A stretch of DNA of 64,000 nt, taken from Peptoclostridium sp. GTDB taxonomy: Bacteria; Bacillota; Clostridia; Peptostreptococcales; Peptostreptococcaceae. Positions 1 through 8,734 of the stretch are shown here, in pieces (positions within the stretch are counted from its first letter, which is position 1; every line of letters starts with the position of its first letter). Below the pieces are notes generated by a model that was not told where the DNA came from, did no database searches, and was given only the letters and a program-made list of their open reading frames with translations. The position numbers and the translations under genes were made by a program. The stretch covers positions 62,001 through 126,000 of the forward strand of contig NZ_WXFG01000017.1 of NCBI RefSeq assembly GCF_009881055.1. Direction: 5' to 3'.

Positions 1-2
1 GC

Positions 3-239
3 GGCGATGTGGACATCAAAGAGGTGTACAGCATAGCGAGAATTATAGCCGAGGAATCCCTTGCAGAGCCAACTGTGGAGCAAATAGAGGAAGCGGGCTT
101 AGAGCTAACAGATGAGCAGCTAATGGCGATAATAAGCTATACGCAAGCGGGGTCCGCAGGGCTTGAAAGGTTTCGTCCAAAGCAAGCAGATAGTGAGGAT
201 ACTGGATCAAAGCAAGATGTACAACGAAAAGCCGAGTAG
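3..239 (+). CDS. Phage tail assembly chaperone-like protein (5' end outside window)
   Basis: Open frame that runs into the left edge without a stop, so the gene probably starts upstream; an internal GTG sits at position 9. The visible ~78 residues are acidic and helical in character (repeated E/A/L-rich segments) with no recognisable catalytic motif. It lies two genes before a tape measure gene, the usual place of the gpG-type tail assembly chaperone, which coats the tape measure during tail building. The following overlapping frame (163-417) is offset by +1, the arrangement seen where a chaperone is extended by programmed frameshifting. Function rests on position, not sequence similarity. 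Confidence 0.5.
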   Translation, partial: GDVDIKEVYSIARIIAEESLAEPTVEQIEEAGLELTDEQLMAIISYTQAGSAGLERFRPKQADSEDTGSKQDVQRKAE

Positions 240-417
240 GATTCTTCGAATAGAGGATGAATACACGGCTTTTTGCTTTGATGAGGCGTGTTTCTACATT
301 CAGCAAATGCTTGAGGAACGAGATAAAGAAGGAAATTTCGTAAACACGCCAACTTGGGTGGATGAAGTAAATTCTCAGAATAATAGCGATACAATCAAAT
401 GGATGCAGGGGCTCTAG
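217..417 (+). CDS. Second tail chaperone frame (possible frameshift extension)
   Basis: Open frame overlapping the end of the previous gene and ending 32 bases before the tape measure start. The frame is open from 163; the first ATG is at 217 but has no convincing Shine-Dalgarno sequence, which fits translation as a C-terminal extension of the upstream chaperone rather than from its own start. The residues from 217 on are a plausible small globular domain (aromatic-rich 'AFCFDEACFYIQQML'). The offset to the upstream frame is +1 (equivalent to -2). Existence as a coding region is likely; mode of expression is inferred. Confidence 0.45.
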   Translation: MYNEKPSRILRIEDEYTAFCFDEACFYIQQMLEERDKEGNFVNTPTWVDEVNSQNNSDTIKWMQGL

Positions 418-449
418 TGGCCCCTGGCTCCCAATAGGGAGGTGAACAA

Positions 450-3125
450 ATGTCAATAGATGCAGGTACGGTAGTTGCGTATCTTGATATGGACACAAGT
501 AAATATAGCTCGGCGCTCAAGACGGCAGGCATGCAACTCGGAGTGCTTGAAAGTCAGAGTGCAAGTCTTGGGGACAAGCTCACAGGGCTGGGCAGTTCAC
601 TTAAAACTGTGGGCGCTACCATGGCTGTTGGATTTACGGTTCCCATATTGGCGGCAGGCGCAGCCGGAATAAAGCTTGCAAGTGATTTCAACGAGTCATT
701 GAACAAGGTCAATGAAGTTTTCGATGAGAGTGCAAGCGAAGTTGAAGCGTGGTCACAAAAGACGCTGGAGGCTTCAGGCATAGCGCAAGGGACGGCACTT
801 GATATGAGTGCGCTTTTTGGAGATATGGCAGTGAGCATGGGACTGCCTACAGATAAAGCGGCTGACATGTCCATGTCACTTGTTGGACTAGCCGGGGACA
901 TGGCTTCTTTCAAAAATATCAGCTTAGACAGAGCACAGACGGCGCTTGCAGGTGTGTATACCGGGGAAACTGAAGCACTTAAGGGTCTTGGTATCGTTAT
1001 GACACAGGCGAATCTCGAGGCGTTTGCCCTAGCACAAGGAATTCAAAAGCCAATCAAAGAAATGACTCAGGGCGAGCTTGTGGCGCTCAGGTATGCATAC
1101 GTCATGGACGTGACTAAAAACGCTCATGGGGACTTCGCTAGAACTTCAGATGGGGCAGCAAACCAGATGCGTATATTCCAGGAATCGCTCAAAGAGCTTG
1201 GGGCAAGTTTCGGTCAGCATTTACTCCCGGTGTTTACGCCGATGGTTCAAAAGCTCAACGAAACGCTTAAATGGTTTGGAGAGCTTGACGAAGGGACTAA
1301 AAAGACAATAGTGACAATAGCCGGCATAGTGGCGGCGATAGGGCCAGTGCTGATGATACTAGGAGCATTATCAAGCGCAATAGGTTCTATTATAGGGCTT
1401 TTCACGGTAGCGGCTCCTGCGACGACAGCAGTAGGTGCGGCAGCCACGGCAACGGTAGCTCCAATAGCGGCAGTAGGCACTGCAATTGGTTCGGTAATAA
1501 CATTCGCCACGAGCGTATTGGCTCCATTGGCGGCGGTGGGTGCGGCTTTATTTTTATTGTACCAAAATAGCGAGACGTTCAGAGACGGAGTCAAGGCTGT
1601 ATGGGAGGCTGTAAAACAAACATTCCAGAGCTCTCTTGATTTTATCAAGACGTTGTTTAGAGGAGCAACGACTTTCCTTCGGGATTTACTTAATGTATTC
1701 AAAGCGGCATTCTCTGGTGACTGGAGCGCTCTGTGGTCGGCAATTAAGACTCTTGCGAGCAACTCGTGGAACAGCATCAAGGCAATATTCTCGACCGGTC
1801 TGGAGGCCTTGAAGGGCGTACTTAGAATCGGGTTCGAGGCCATGAAAACAGTCATATCGACTGTGTGGACCGGCATTAAGAATCTAATAAGCACTTTGCT
1901 GGGTGGCGTCAAGACGCTGTTCACGCAGAAGATCCCCGAGTGGGCGAATGCAATCAAGGGTGCAGGCCCGGCGATGCTCCAAGCAGGCAAGGATATGATT
2001 CAAGGGCTTATAAATGGCATACAGAATAAAATCAGTGCCGTAAAGGGCAAAGTATCAGAGCTGGCAGAAAGCATTCCAAACTGGCTGAAGAAAGTACTTA
2101 ACATTCAATCTCCATCGAAGGTTACGACAGAGATAGGTCAGTTCGTAGGTGAAGGCCTAGTACTTGGAATGGACTACACAAAGGCAGCTGTATCCGGCAA
2201 ATCAGATGAACTGGCCAACAAGATAGGCGAGTCCCTCGGCAAGGTGAACGATTACGTCAAAAACACAGTAAGTATCATCCAAAAGCAGTATGAGCTGTGG
2301 AGGGTGCAGAACAAGAGTCTCGAAGGCAGCTCGCAGGACCTTGCAAAGCAACTAGATGTGCAGAAGCAACAACACACAGCACTATCTATAGAAATTGCCA
2401 ACACAGAAAAGGCATTGTCACAAATAATTGCAAAATATGGCGAAACATCAAGCGAGGCGCTGAGCTACAAGAATCAATTGCTCGATTTACAGATAGAGCA
2501 GGCAAAACTCAAAAATGACATAGACGACACTACAAAGTCACTCTCTGGTATGGCCGACAAGTACAAGTATGTTGGGCAGGTCATGGATGATGGCAGGATA
2601 TACCAAGGTGTCAATTCGCTCGGAAACGAGGTCTACAAAATATCTTCAGGTGGCAAATCCTCAGGTGGTAGCAAAAGAAATGGCCCTGCAATAGGTTCAG
2701 CTGAGGACAAGGCTGAAAAAGAAGCGCGCCGTGCAAGAGACAGGGCAAATGGTATGCCTGACGGCTATGCTACTGGTACAGACAATGCAACTCCAGGATG
2801 GCACCTCGTAGGAGAAGAAGGGCCGGAGCTTATGTGGTTTAACGGCGGTGAAAAGGTGGCCAGCAACTCAGAAACAAACAGCATATTTGAAATGGTCGCA
2901 GACCTTGCAAGGTCAATCCAGTTTGCACCGCAAGTGTTAGAACAAAAAATAACAAATAATTTCAATCTGGACTATGACAAGCTTGCGCAGGCCATATCAA
3001 AGGCCGCTAAGCCTTCGGTGACCATGCAGAATACTTTCAACAGCCCAGAGGCTCTTGATGCCGTGAAAATTAGATGGGAGCAAGAGAAACTGACAAGAAG
3101 CCTTGCAATGCAGTGGGGGGTGTAG
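450..3125 (+). CDS. Phage tail tape measure protein
   Basis: 891 residues starting at ATG 450 with a GGGAGGTG Shine-Dalgarno sequence. The tape measure sets tail length and passes into the cell on infection. The N-terminal ~280 residues are alanine-rich and helical; residues ~283-370 are a long hydrophobic Ala/Gly/Val stretch with several possible membrane segments; a Trp-containing helical region follows. Near residue 550 there is the 'IQSPSK' segment, and near residue 775 a 'GWHLVGEEGPELMWF' segment, both common at the C-terminal end of tape measure proteins of siphophages of Firmicutes. A coiled coil lies at ~620-700. It is followed after 3 bases by the distal tail gene. Confidence 0.93.
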   Translation: MSIDAGTVVAYLDMDTSKYSSALKTAGMQLGVLESQSASLGDKLTGLGSSLKTVGATMAVGFTVPILAAGAAGIKLASDFNESLNKVNEVFDESASEVEAWSQKTLEASGIAQGTALDMSALFGDMAVSMGLPTDKAADMSMSLVGLAGDMASFKNISLDRAQTALAGVYTGETEALKGLGIVMTQANLEAFALAQGIQKPIKEMTQGELVALRYAYVMDVTKNAHGDFARTSDGAANQMRIFQESLKELGASFGQHLLPVFTPMVQKLNETLKWFGELDEGTKKTIVTIAGIVAAIGPVLMILGALSSAIGSIIGLFTVAAPATTAVGAAATATVAPIAAVGTAIGSVITFATSVLAPLAAVGAALFLLYQNSETFRDGVKAVWEAVKQTFQSSLDFIKTLFRGATTFLRDLLNVFKAAFSGDWSALWSAIKTLASNSWNSIKAIFSTGLEALKGVLRIGFEAMKTVISTVWTGIKNLISTLLGGVKTLFTQKIPEWANAIKGAGPAMLQAGKDMIQGLINGIQNKISAVKGKVSELAESIPNWLKKVLNIQSPSKVTTEIGQFVGEGLVLGMDYTKAAVSGKSDELANKIGESLGKVNDYVKNTVSIIQKQYELWRVQNKSLEGSSQDLAKQLDVQKQQHTALSIEIANTEKALSQIIAKYGETSSEALSYKNQLLDLQIEQAKLKNDIDDTTKSLSGMADKYKYVGQVMDDGRIYQGVNSLGNEVYKISSGGKSSGGSKRNGPAIGSAEDKAEKEARRARDRANGMPDGYATGTDNATPGWHLVGEEGPELMWFNGGEKVASNSETNSIFEMVADLARSIQFAPQVLEQKITNNFNLDYDKLAQAISKAAKPSVTMQNTFNSPEALDAVKIRWEQEKLTRSLAMQWGV

Positions 3126-3128
3126 CGG

Positions 3129-3986
3129 ATGCAGATGACATATATAAACTCAAGCGGGGAACAGATAGATTTCAGTCTGGACTCCGAATACCTCCTCATT
3201 GACGTGCAGGGAGTGAGCGGCCTTAATCTCAACATAGAGGCGCAGAAAGCGCCTTTGCAGGATGGGCAGACCTACCTGTTCAACACGCTGGATTCGCGCC
3301 TGATAACGCTCACTGTGGCCTTTGTGTATGAGGATGACAATGATAAATACTTCAAGCGAGACATGCTGCTGAAAATGTTCAACCCAAAACTAGGGCAAGG
3401 CGTGCTGCAAGCAGACTTTCTGCACTATACGCGGGAAGTGGACTGCATAGTAAGCGGCATGCCCGACTTCTACGTTGCGCCAGAAGATGCGGACACGCTC
3501 TGCAAGGTGCAAATCAACCTCATAGCGCATGATCCATACTGGAGGGACGCAAGGCAAAGGGAAATTGAAATTGCATCGTACAGCGGCGGTCTGAGCTTTC
3601 CACTGTCGCTTCCGATGAACTTCAGGGTGAAAGAAAAATCCAAGAAGATATACAACGATGGTCATGTTGATGCGCCTGTGACTATAGAGTTCTTTGGGCC
3701 GGCGGTCAATCCTACGGTCACGAACGAAACTACGGGAGAATACATCAAAGTCAACAAGACTCTTATTGACGGAGACAAGCTAATCATAACCACCGGCTTT
3801 GGGAATAAGGCTGTAAGGCTCATAGACGGCGTAGGAGCCGAGTCCAACGCCTTCCACTATGTAGACCTGCAAAGCACTTTCTTCGGCCTTGCAACAGGCA
3901 TTAATGAGCTTAATTTTGACGATGATAACGATTCAGAAGGCGCAAACGTGAAAATAAAATGGAAAAACAGATATTTGGGGGTGTAG
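3129..3986 (+). CDS. Distal tail (Dit) protein, Sipho_tail family
   Basis: 285 residues, starting 3 bases after the tape measure stop, which is the standard place of the distal tail protein joining tail tube to baseplate. N-terminal pattern (short strand-rich region, then a 'LQDGQTY' and 'DSRLITLTVAF' region) and length fit the Dit/Sipho_tail family (SPP1 gp19.1-like N-terminal domain plus a galectin-like C-terminal part). A 'DPYWRD' segment at ~residue 135 is typical of the hinge in clostridial members. No catalytic activity expected. Called from position and overall pattern. Confidence 0.8.
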   Translation: MQMTYINSSGEQIDFSLDSEYLLIDVQGVSGLNLNIEAQKAPLQDGQTYLFNTLDSRLITLTVAFVYEDDNDKYFKRDMLLKMFNPKLGQGVLQADFLHYTREVDCIVSGMPDFYVAPEDADTLCKVQINLIAHDPYWRDARQREIEIASYSGGLSFPLSLPMNFRVKEKSKKIYNDGHVDAPVTIEFFGPAVNPTVTNETTGEYIKVNKTLIDGDKLIITTGFGNKAVRLIDGVGAESNAFHYVDLQSTFFGLATGINELNFDDDNDSEGANVKIKWKNRYLGV

Positions 3987-3989
3987 ATT

Positions 3990-5108
3990 TTGCCGGAAAC
4001 AAGCAGATTTTTTGACAGCACCCAGGGCGACGCCAGAACATATTCCGCGGCTGACTTTGCAGAATACTTTGCAACAATGGTTACAAGCGGGGTGTGGGCA
4101 GAGGAACTGGATGCGCTTGAATTATACAGCACAGACACAAATATGACTTCTACCCTCAAAGCGGGTAGAGCCTTTATCAACGGCCACTACTATGAGAGCG
4201 ACACGGCGATGCCGATGACGCACGATGCGGCGGATGCAACATATGACAGAATAGATAGGGTTGTTTTAAGGCTTAACCTAAACGCGGAAGCCAGGAATAT
4301 TAAAGCTACAATCCTTAAAGGCACACCATCCGAAACGCCAATAGCTCCTGCGCTCACTCAAGACAGCACAGTATACGAGATACCTATAGCGCAAGTGCTT
4401 ATACCTGCAGCAAGTGGAGTTGTACTTGATGCAAATATAACCGATGAAAGGCAATATGCGAGGTACAAGACTAAGCCAGAGTGGTATCCTGAAGGCAGTG
4501 TGCCACAAGAAGCTTATATGTATCAATTATTTAAGAACGAACTTACGGCGCAAGAGATAAGTGACATTGAAGCTAACCCAAGTTTAATGGCGATTATAAA
4601 CGGTAATCCCATAGCAGCAGATACAGTTGATGGAGCGCACCTTTCGACAGATGGAACGCTTGCTTCTAATTCTGACATTAAAATACCGAGTGAAAAAGCG
4701 GTCAAGACATATGTAGGTGAAAAAACTGCAAGGGCGAGTGGAACATGGTCAGATACAACTACATCCATTTCAGCAGGCTCAACGTACAAAAAAACAATTT
4801 CATTGGGGATGTCTGCGAGTCGTGGAAAGTTTATATCAACTGGATATGCTTCCGGCGACCAATCAGTTGTATTTTTTAATACAAGTCAGACTGGGGCTGT
4901 TGGAATAACAAGTGATGGAGGGGTTACATCTGTTATGTCTAATGCGTATTACACTACTAATCCACTATCAGACTATTGTTTTGGGCCATATATATCTATT
5001 CAGAACGCTTATATAAGCGGCACTAATCTTGAAATAGTTTTAAAAAATAATGATACTGGCGCTAGAACGATATATGCTAGAAATTTAAATTGGGAGGTGG
5101 AGAAGTAA
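3990..5108 (+). CDS. Phage baseplate/tail structural protein
   Basis: 372 residues from a TTG start at 3990 behind a GGGGGTG Shine-Dalgarno sequence. The first ~170 residues contain a 'YDRIDRVVLRLNLN' stretch and a 'NGHYYES' stretch, a pattern seen in baseplate or receptor-binding proteins of Firmicutes phages that mediate oligomerisation on the baseplate. The C-terminal ~150 residues are Ser/Thr/Gly-rich and likely beta-structured, as expected of a head or fibre domain. The stop overlaps the next start (TAATG). Precise role not certain; it may be a side fibre or upper baseplate protein. Confidence 0.65.
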   Translation: MPETSRFFDSTQGDARTYSAADFAEYFATMVTSGVWAEELDALELYSTDTNMTSTLKAGRAFINGHYYESDTAMPMTHDAADATYDRIDRVVLRLNLNAEARNIKATILKGTPSETPIAPALTQDSTVYEIPIAQVLIPAASGVVLDANITDERQYARYKTKPEWYPEGSVPQEAYMYQLFKNELTAQEISDIEANPSLMAIINGNPIAADTVDGAHLSTDGTLASNSDIKIPSEKAVKTYVGEKTARASGTWSDTTTSISAGSTYKKTISLGMSASRGKFISTGYASGDQSVVFFNTSQTGAVGITSDGGVTSVMSNAYYTTNPLSDYCFGPYISIQNAYISGTNLEIVLKNNDTGARTIYARNLNWEVEK

Positions 5109-5473
5109 TGCTGATAATCATTAGAAAAAGCGACAAGGCTTCTTGTGGAACGGTATCTTCAAATATGTCTTTTGATGATGAGTTGCTACTAAATGTTATT
5201 CCTAATTTCGGTGGTCACGCTGAGGACTATGAATTAAAAGAAATTCCAGATGAAATTGCACTTGCACTTACATTTGATGAAAAGCTCACAGCAATACGAA
5301 ATCAAAGGGATAGGTTGCTTGCAGAATGTGATTTCACTCAACTTCCAGATGCGCCGATAAGCTCAGAACTCAAAACAGCTTACGCAACATACAGACAGGC
5401 ACTTAGGGATTTGCCAGAGACAATCACAGTAGACAACATAGACAGCGTTCAGTTTCCTGCGAAGCCTGAATAG
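5108..5473 (+). CDS. Phage tail (fibre) assembly chaperone-like protein
   Basis: 121 residues. The start is placed at ATG 5108, overlapping the previous stop and preceded by GGAGGTGGAG; a GTG at 5090 is possible but would place the ribosome site inside the gene. The C-terminal half has 'IRNQRDRLLAECDFTQLPD' followed by 'YRQALRDLP', which matches the conserved core of the phage tail assembly chaperone family (Phage_tail_APC type) found beside tail fibre genes. It probably helps folding of one of the neighbouring fibre proteins. Recognition is from the motif; no enzyme activity is implied. Confidence 0.8.
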   Translation: MLIIIRKSDKASCGTVSSNMSFDDELLLNVIPNFGGHAEDYELKEIPDEIALALTFDEKLTAIRNQRDRLLAECDFTQLPDAPISSELKTAYATYRQALRDLPETITVDNIDSVQFPAKPE

Positions 5474-5484
5474 GGGTGATATGA

Positions 5485-6588
5485 TTGCATCCTATAAGAG
5501 TAATAAACAGCAATTTTGAACTTGTAGCAGACATAGAATTGTATGAAACAGCCATATACAAAAGGAGCTTCACGGGGGTAGGCACATTCGAGATATACAT
5601 GCCTTACTTCCAGGGGCTCCTTGATGTTTTCGGCATAAAAAGTTTTGTCATATTCGACAACAACGTTCATAAGGTCGGCATAGTGAAATATCTCCGGATA
5701 GAGATAACCGAATCCGGCAGAGAGCAGCTCATAGTCGGAGGCAGGTGCCTAAAAAGCATATTGCAGCAGAGGATAGTAATCCCTCCCGCAGGACAGGCGC
5801 AATGGAGCAGGACTTCAAAGAATGTCGAGACTGTCATAAAGGATATGATAGCAGATAGCATGATAAGCGCTGCGGATGCAGACCGAAACATCAGCTTTGT
5901 GCAAAACGCTGCAAGCCAAAACAGGGGAAGCGTTATAAGCTGGGACAGCCGATACTACAATCTTATGGATGAAGTCGAGAAGATCTGCAATGAAAACGGC
6001 ATGGGCGTATTCGGGCATCTGGACTTGACAAACAAGAAGGTCATATTCGATGTTGTCGAAATATTCAACACTGCAATAGACAACGGCGTGAACCCTCCTG
6101 TGATATTCAGCAAAGACTATGACGACATAAAGAACCAGACCTACATCTATGACACCTACAGCCTTGTGTCGGATGCGTTTGTAGCTGGCCAAGGCGAGGG
6201 CGTGTCCAGGACTATTGTGGAAGTCGGCTCTGGAGGCACAGGCATAGACAGGATAGAAAGCTTTATAGACGCGCGGGACATAGCGGATGTTACAGAGCTC
6301 ACAAGCCGGGGAAATGAAAAGCTCCTGGAGGCTGGCATCAAAGAGACTTTCGAAAGCTCCGTGCTTACGCACAGCGCCTTTCAGTACGGGTCGGATTGGG
6401 ATTTGGGCTATAAGGTCACGGTTGTAAACAGCGACCTCAACAAGCGTTTGGACACTGTGATTACTGAGGTGGTTGAAAACTACTCGGCAAGAGGCTTGGA
6501 GCTCCAGGTCACTTTCGGTGACAAGATACCAAACGTGCTGGACAAAATCAAACAGGATATTAACAAGCCTGTCAAAACCAACATATAA
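5485..6588 (+). CDS. Gp37-like tail protein (ReqiPepy6 Gp37 family), putative tail hub
   Basis: 367 residues from a TTG start at 5485 after GGGGTGAT. The N-terminal region ('ELYETAIYKRSFTGVGTFE' onward) is the signature of the siphovirus ReqiPepy6 Gp37-like family, which are tail-associated hub proteins related to the Tal/gp27 fold. The C-terminal 60 residues ('DLGYKVTVVN...') resemble the end of hub domains. No obvious lysozyme or peptidase domain is fused. It sits between distal tail and fibre genes, consistent with a role at the tail tip. Confidence 0.8.
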   Translation: MHPIRVINSNFELVADIELYETAIYKRSFTGVGTFEIYMPYFQGLLDVFGIKSFVIFDNNVHKVGIVKYLRIEITESGREQLIVGGRCLKSILQQRIVIPPAGQAQWSRTSKNVETVIKDMIADSMISAADADRNISFVQNAASQNRGSVISWDSRYYNLMDEVEKICNENGMGVFGHLDLTNKKVIFDVVEIFNTAIDNGVNPPVIFSKDYDDIKNQTYIYDTYSLVSDAFVAGQGEGVSRTIVEVGSGGTGIDRIESFIDARDIADVTELTSRGNEKLLEAGIKETFESSVLTHSAFQYGSDWDLGYKVTVVNSDLNKRLDTVITEVVENYSARGLELQVTFGDKIPNVLDKIKQDINKPVKTNI

Positions 6589-6600
6589 GGAGGTAGGCTT

Positions 6601-8706
6601 TTGATTACAAATGACTATAACATAATCATGGACCTTGAAAAGCCGGTCCTGCTGCAACGCAAAACTTTCGTGCAGAATGACACAAAGTCATGCAAGATAG
6701 TAATAGAATTCAAACGGAATGCTCAGGTCGTGGATCTAACTGGCCTGACGGTGAATTTCGCTTTCCAGAGAGCTGACGGGATATCTATCAACGCTATAGG
6801 GACAATTACAGATGCGCAAAGCGGTGTGTGCGAGTACGTGTTGGCAAGCAACATACTGGCCGTAGAGGGGCAAGTGCTCATGCAGGTGTCGCTGTTCGGG
6901 CCTGAGAACGAAAGGCTCACAAGCGTAATCCAGGTGCCTTTCACGGTGATAGCGGACATAACAGACGGGGCTAACCCAATTGCAGAAGCGGACGACTATC
7001 CGGTGCTGACTCAGCTCATAACTGATTGTACTGCAATCCTTAATGCGGAGGCAACAAGAGTAATAGCAGAGCAAGACAGGGTGGAAGCTGAAGTTTTGAG
7101 ATTGTCCGCAGAAAATGCGAGAGTAGCATCCGAGGCAACAAGAGTAATAGCAGAGCAAGACAGGGTGGAAGCTGAAGTTTTGAGATTGTCCGCAGAAAAT
7201 GCGAGAGTAGCATCCGAGGCATCTAGAGGCAGCGCAGAGACAACAAGACAAACAAATGAATCCGCTAGGATTAGCGCAGAAGCTTCTAGGGTAACATCTG
7301 AAAGCGCTAGAGTTTCCGAGTTCGATACAATAAAAACCGAATACGCAAATCTATCGTCGCAAATAATCAAGAAGTATGGAGTTAGACGAACGCTGGGAGC
7401 AACTACGCCGAACCTAGAAAGACTTTACAGCGCTGTCGGGAAAGTCGCAAATTTCCCGGTCGGAGATGTATCCGTTCAAAACGATTTCGACAGCATATAT
7501 CCATGGTCGCACATGCGAGATTGTATTAGGGATTCCACGGGCAGATTTCACTACAAAGGAGATCCTGCCTATGGCGCTGCAATTGGAGACCACTTGGTGG
7601 AGATCCCGAAATTCTACGCTTCAATATCGCAAACTGAAACCTATAGGGATTTCGTACTTTCTGAATACCCAGCAGCCGGCTTAAGGTTACCATATGCTTT
7701 CTACCGCGAAGATGGCACGATATGCGATAAAATATATGTCGCAAAATATAAAACTTGTTCTGATGGCGGCGTGGACGTTTCGAGGCCTGATTTGGTTCCG
7801 GAAAATTATCGAGACCTAGCAAGCTTCAGGATTGGCGCAAGAGCAAAAGGTGCCGGATGGCAACTGATAGATATTGCATATGTCTCGGAAGTGCTGCACG
7901 TGCTCTATCTGATTGAATATGCAAGCTTATACTCGCAGGATAAGCTTGGACTAGGCGTTACAGCGATGCGATATGCATCAGGAGACACCGCACAAATAGC
8001 CGAAACAGGCGTAAATAGGATAGTGGTGCTCAACGCTGTAGCCGACAACTTCGCTGTTGGCCAGCAAATAAGCATAGGAACGAGCTTAGGTTCAAGCAAC
8101 GTGGCGAACAAGAGAAACATCACAGCCATAAACGCAGTGGATGCGTCAACGAAAGAAATTGTTTTTGATGGGGCCACAGTAAACATAGCTGTAGGAAATA
8201 TCGTATGGAGCTCTGCACAGAAAACAGGCAGCACGAAAAATCTCACGCTGCCGTCAGGAAGACTGGCTGGAACAAACGGAAAAGTATCGATGAAATACAG
8301 AGACATAGAAGATCCATTCGGAAATGTGCTTGAATGGGTGGACGGCCTTCTGATCAACAACAACATTGCACATATTTGCAGGAAACCAAGCTTGTACGCA
8401 TCGACATTGACAACCGACTATAAAGCGGTTAGCTATACAAATAAAAACACAGATGGATACCCGCTTGAAATGGGATATGACAACAACTATCCTGAAGCCC
8501 TATTCCCTATCACTACAGGAGCAGGCTCAACAACCGGATACACTGATTATTATTATCAGAACACCGGCTTGAGAGGGGCCTTTTTTGGTGGCTATACGAG
8601 CAACGGCAGTGCTGCGGGTTTGTTTTATTGGGGTCTGGGCAACACGCCGTCGGCTGCGAACTGGAGTATTGGGTCTCGACTTCTCTTTAAACCGCCGGTG
8701 GGTTAG
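6601..8706 (+). CDS. Fibre/receptor-binding protein with BppU-like N-terminus and DGR variable C-type lectin domain
   Basis: 701 residues from a TTG start behind AAGGAGGTAGG. Residues ~5-125 resemble the N-terminal domain of baseplate upper protein BppU, which docks on the baseplate. Residues ~140-245 form a coiled coil built from EATRVIAEQ/ARVASE-type repeats, with an exact 84-bp tandem duplication. The C-terminal ~330 residues look like the FGE/C-type lectin fold used by DGR targets, with 'FGNVLEWVDG' and the closing 'GSRLLF' strand. The last ~37 residues are the variable repeat: codons that are AAT or AAC in the template are here TAT, AGC, GCT, GGT, GGC or AGT. This is the ligand-binding tip whose sequence the neighbouring retroelement would diversify. 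Confidence 0.9.
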   Translation: MITNDYNIIMDLEKPVLLQRKTFVQNDTKSCKIVIEFKRNAQVVDLTGLTVNFAFQRADGISINAIGTITDAQSGVCEYVLASNILAVEGQVLMQVSLFGPENERLTSVIQVPFTVIADITDGANPIAEADDYPVLTQLITDCTAILNAEATRVIAEQDRVEAEVLRLSAENARVASEATRVIAEQDRVEAEVLRLSAENARVASEASRGSAETTRQTNESARISAEASRVTSESARVSEFDTIKTEYANLSSQIIKKYGVRRTLGATTPNLERLYSAVGKVANFPVGDVSVQNDFDSIYPWSHMRDCIRDSTGRFHYKGDPAYGAAIGDHLVEIPKFYASISQTETYRDFVLSEYPAAGLRLPYAFYREDGTICDKIYVAKYKTCSDGGVDVSRPDLVPENYRDLASFRIGARAKGAGWQLIDIAYVSEVLHVLYLIEYASLYSQDKLGLGVTAMRYASGDTAQIAETGVNRIVVLNAVADNFAVGQQISIGTSLGSSNVANKRNITAINAVDASTKEIVFDGATVNIAVGNIVWSSAQKTGSTKNLTLPSGRLAGTNGKVSMKYRDIEDPFGNVLEWVDGLLINNNIAHICRKPSLYASTLTTDYKAVSYTNKNTDGYPLEMGYDNNYPEALFPITTGAGSTTGYTDYYYQNTGLRGAFFGGYTSNGSAAGLFYWGLGNTPSAANWSIGSRLLFKPPVG
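7048..7215 (+). repeat. Exact 84-bp tandem duplication in the fibre coiled coil
   Basis: Two consecutive identical 84-bp units (7048-7131 and 7132-7215), each coding for 28 residues beginning EATRVIAEQDRV. The length is a multiple of three, so the coiled coil is lengthened in frame. Absence of any difference between copies suggests a recent event. Weaker copies of the same heptad-like pattern continue to ~7310. Confidence 0.95.
8574..8687 (+). repeat. DGR variable repeat (VR)
   Basis: 114-bp segment at the 3' end of the fibre gene, aligned without gaps to the template repeat 214 bp downstream. Read by eye, 14 positions differ, and 13 of these are adenines in the template (template 8796, 8807, 8814, 8825, 8826, 8846, 8847, 8852, 8853, 8867, 8868, 8880, 8897); the exception is a G at 8810. 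The changes fall mostly in AAY codons, altering Asn to Tyr, Ser, Ala or Gly. Adenine-specific substitution is the hallmark of mutagenic retrohoming. Confidence 0.95.
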
Positions 8707-8713
8707 CCGGGGA

Positions 8714-8734
8714 CCGGGGATGGCCAATCCCCGG
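8714..8734 (+). promoter_or_regulatory. Hairpin just downstream of VR, likely DGR homing element
   Basis: Perfect 7-bp stem CCGGGGA/TCCCCGG with loop TGGCCAA, beginning 8 bases after the fibre stop codon and ~27 bases after the end of VR. A further CCGGGGA copy lies at 8707-8713, so two alternative stems are possible. There is no following T-run, which argues against a simple terminator. In Bordetella phage BPP-1 a DNA hairpin shortly downstream of VR is needed for efficient target recognition; the role here is by analogy. Confidence 0.6.

Noticed and set aside
1247..1990. Long antisense frame in the tape measure gene
   Set aside because: Shadow of a strongly coding Ala/Val-rich gene; no ribosome site or family features.
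5815..6657. Long antisense frame (280 codons) over the Gp37-like gene
   Set aside because: Opposite strand of a recognised tail gene, with an unnatural His/Val/Tyr-rich composition.
7048..7215. CRISPR-like repeats
   Set aside because: Units are adjacent without spacers and in frame within a coiled-coil gene.
8585..8719. 5' part of the frame 8585-9025 as a gene
   Set aside because: It is antiphase to the fibre gene and crosses its stop and the hairpin; only the part from 8720 could be translated, and weakly.
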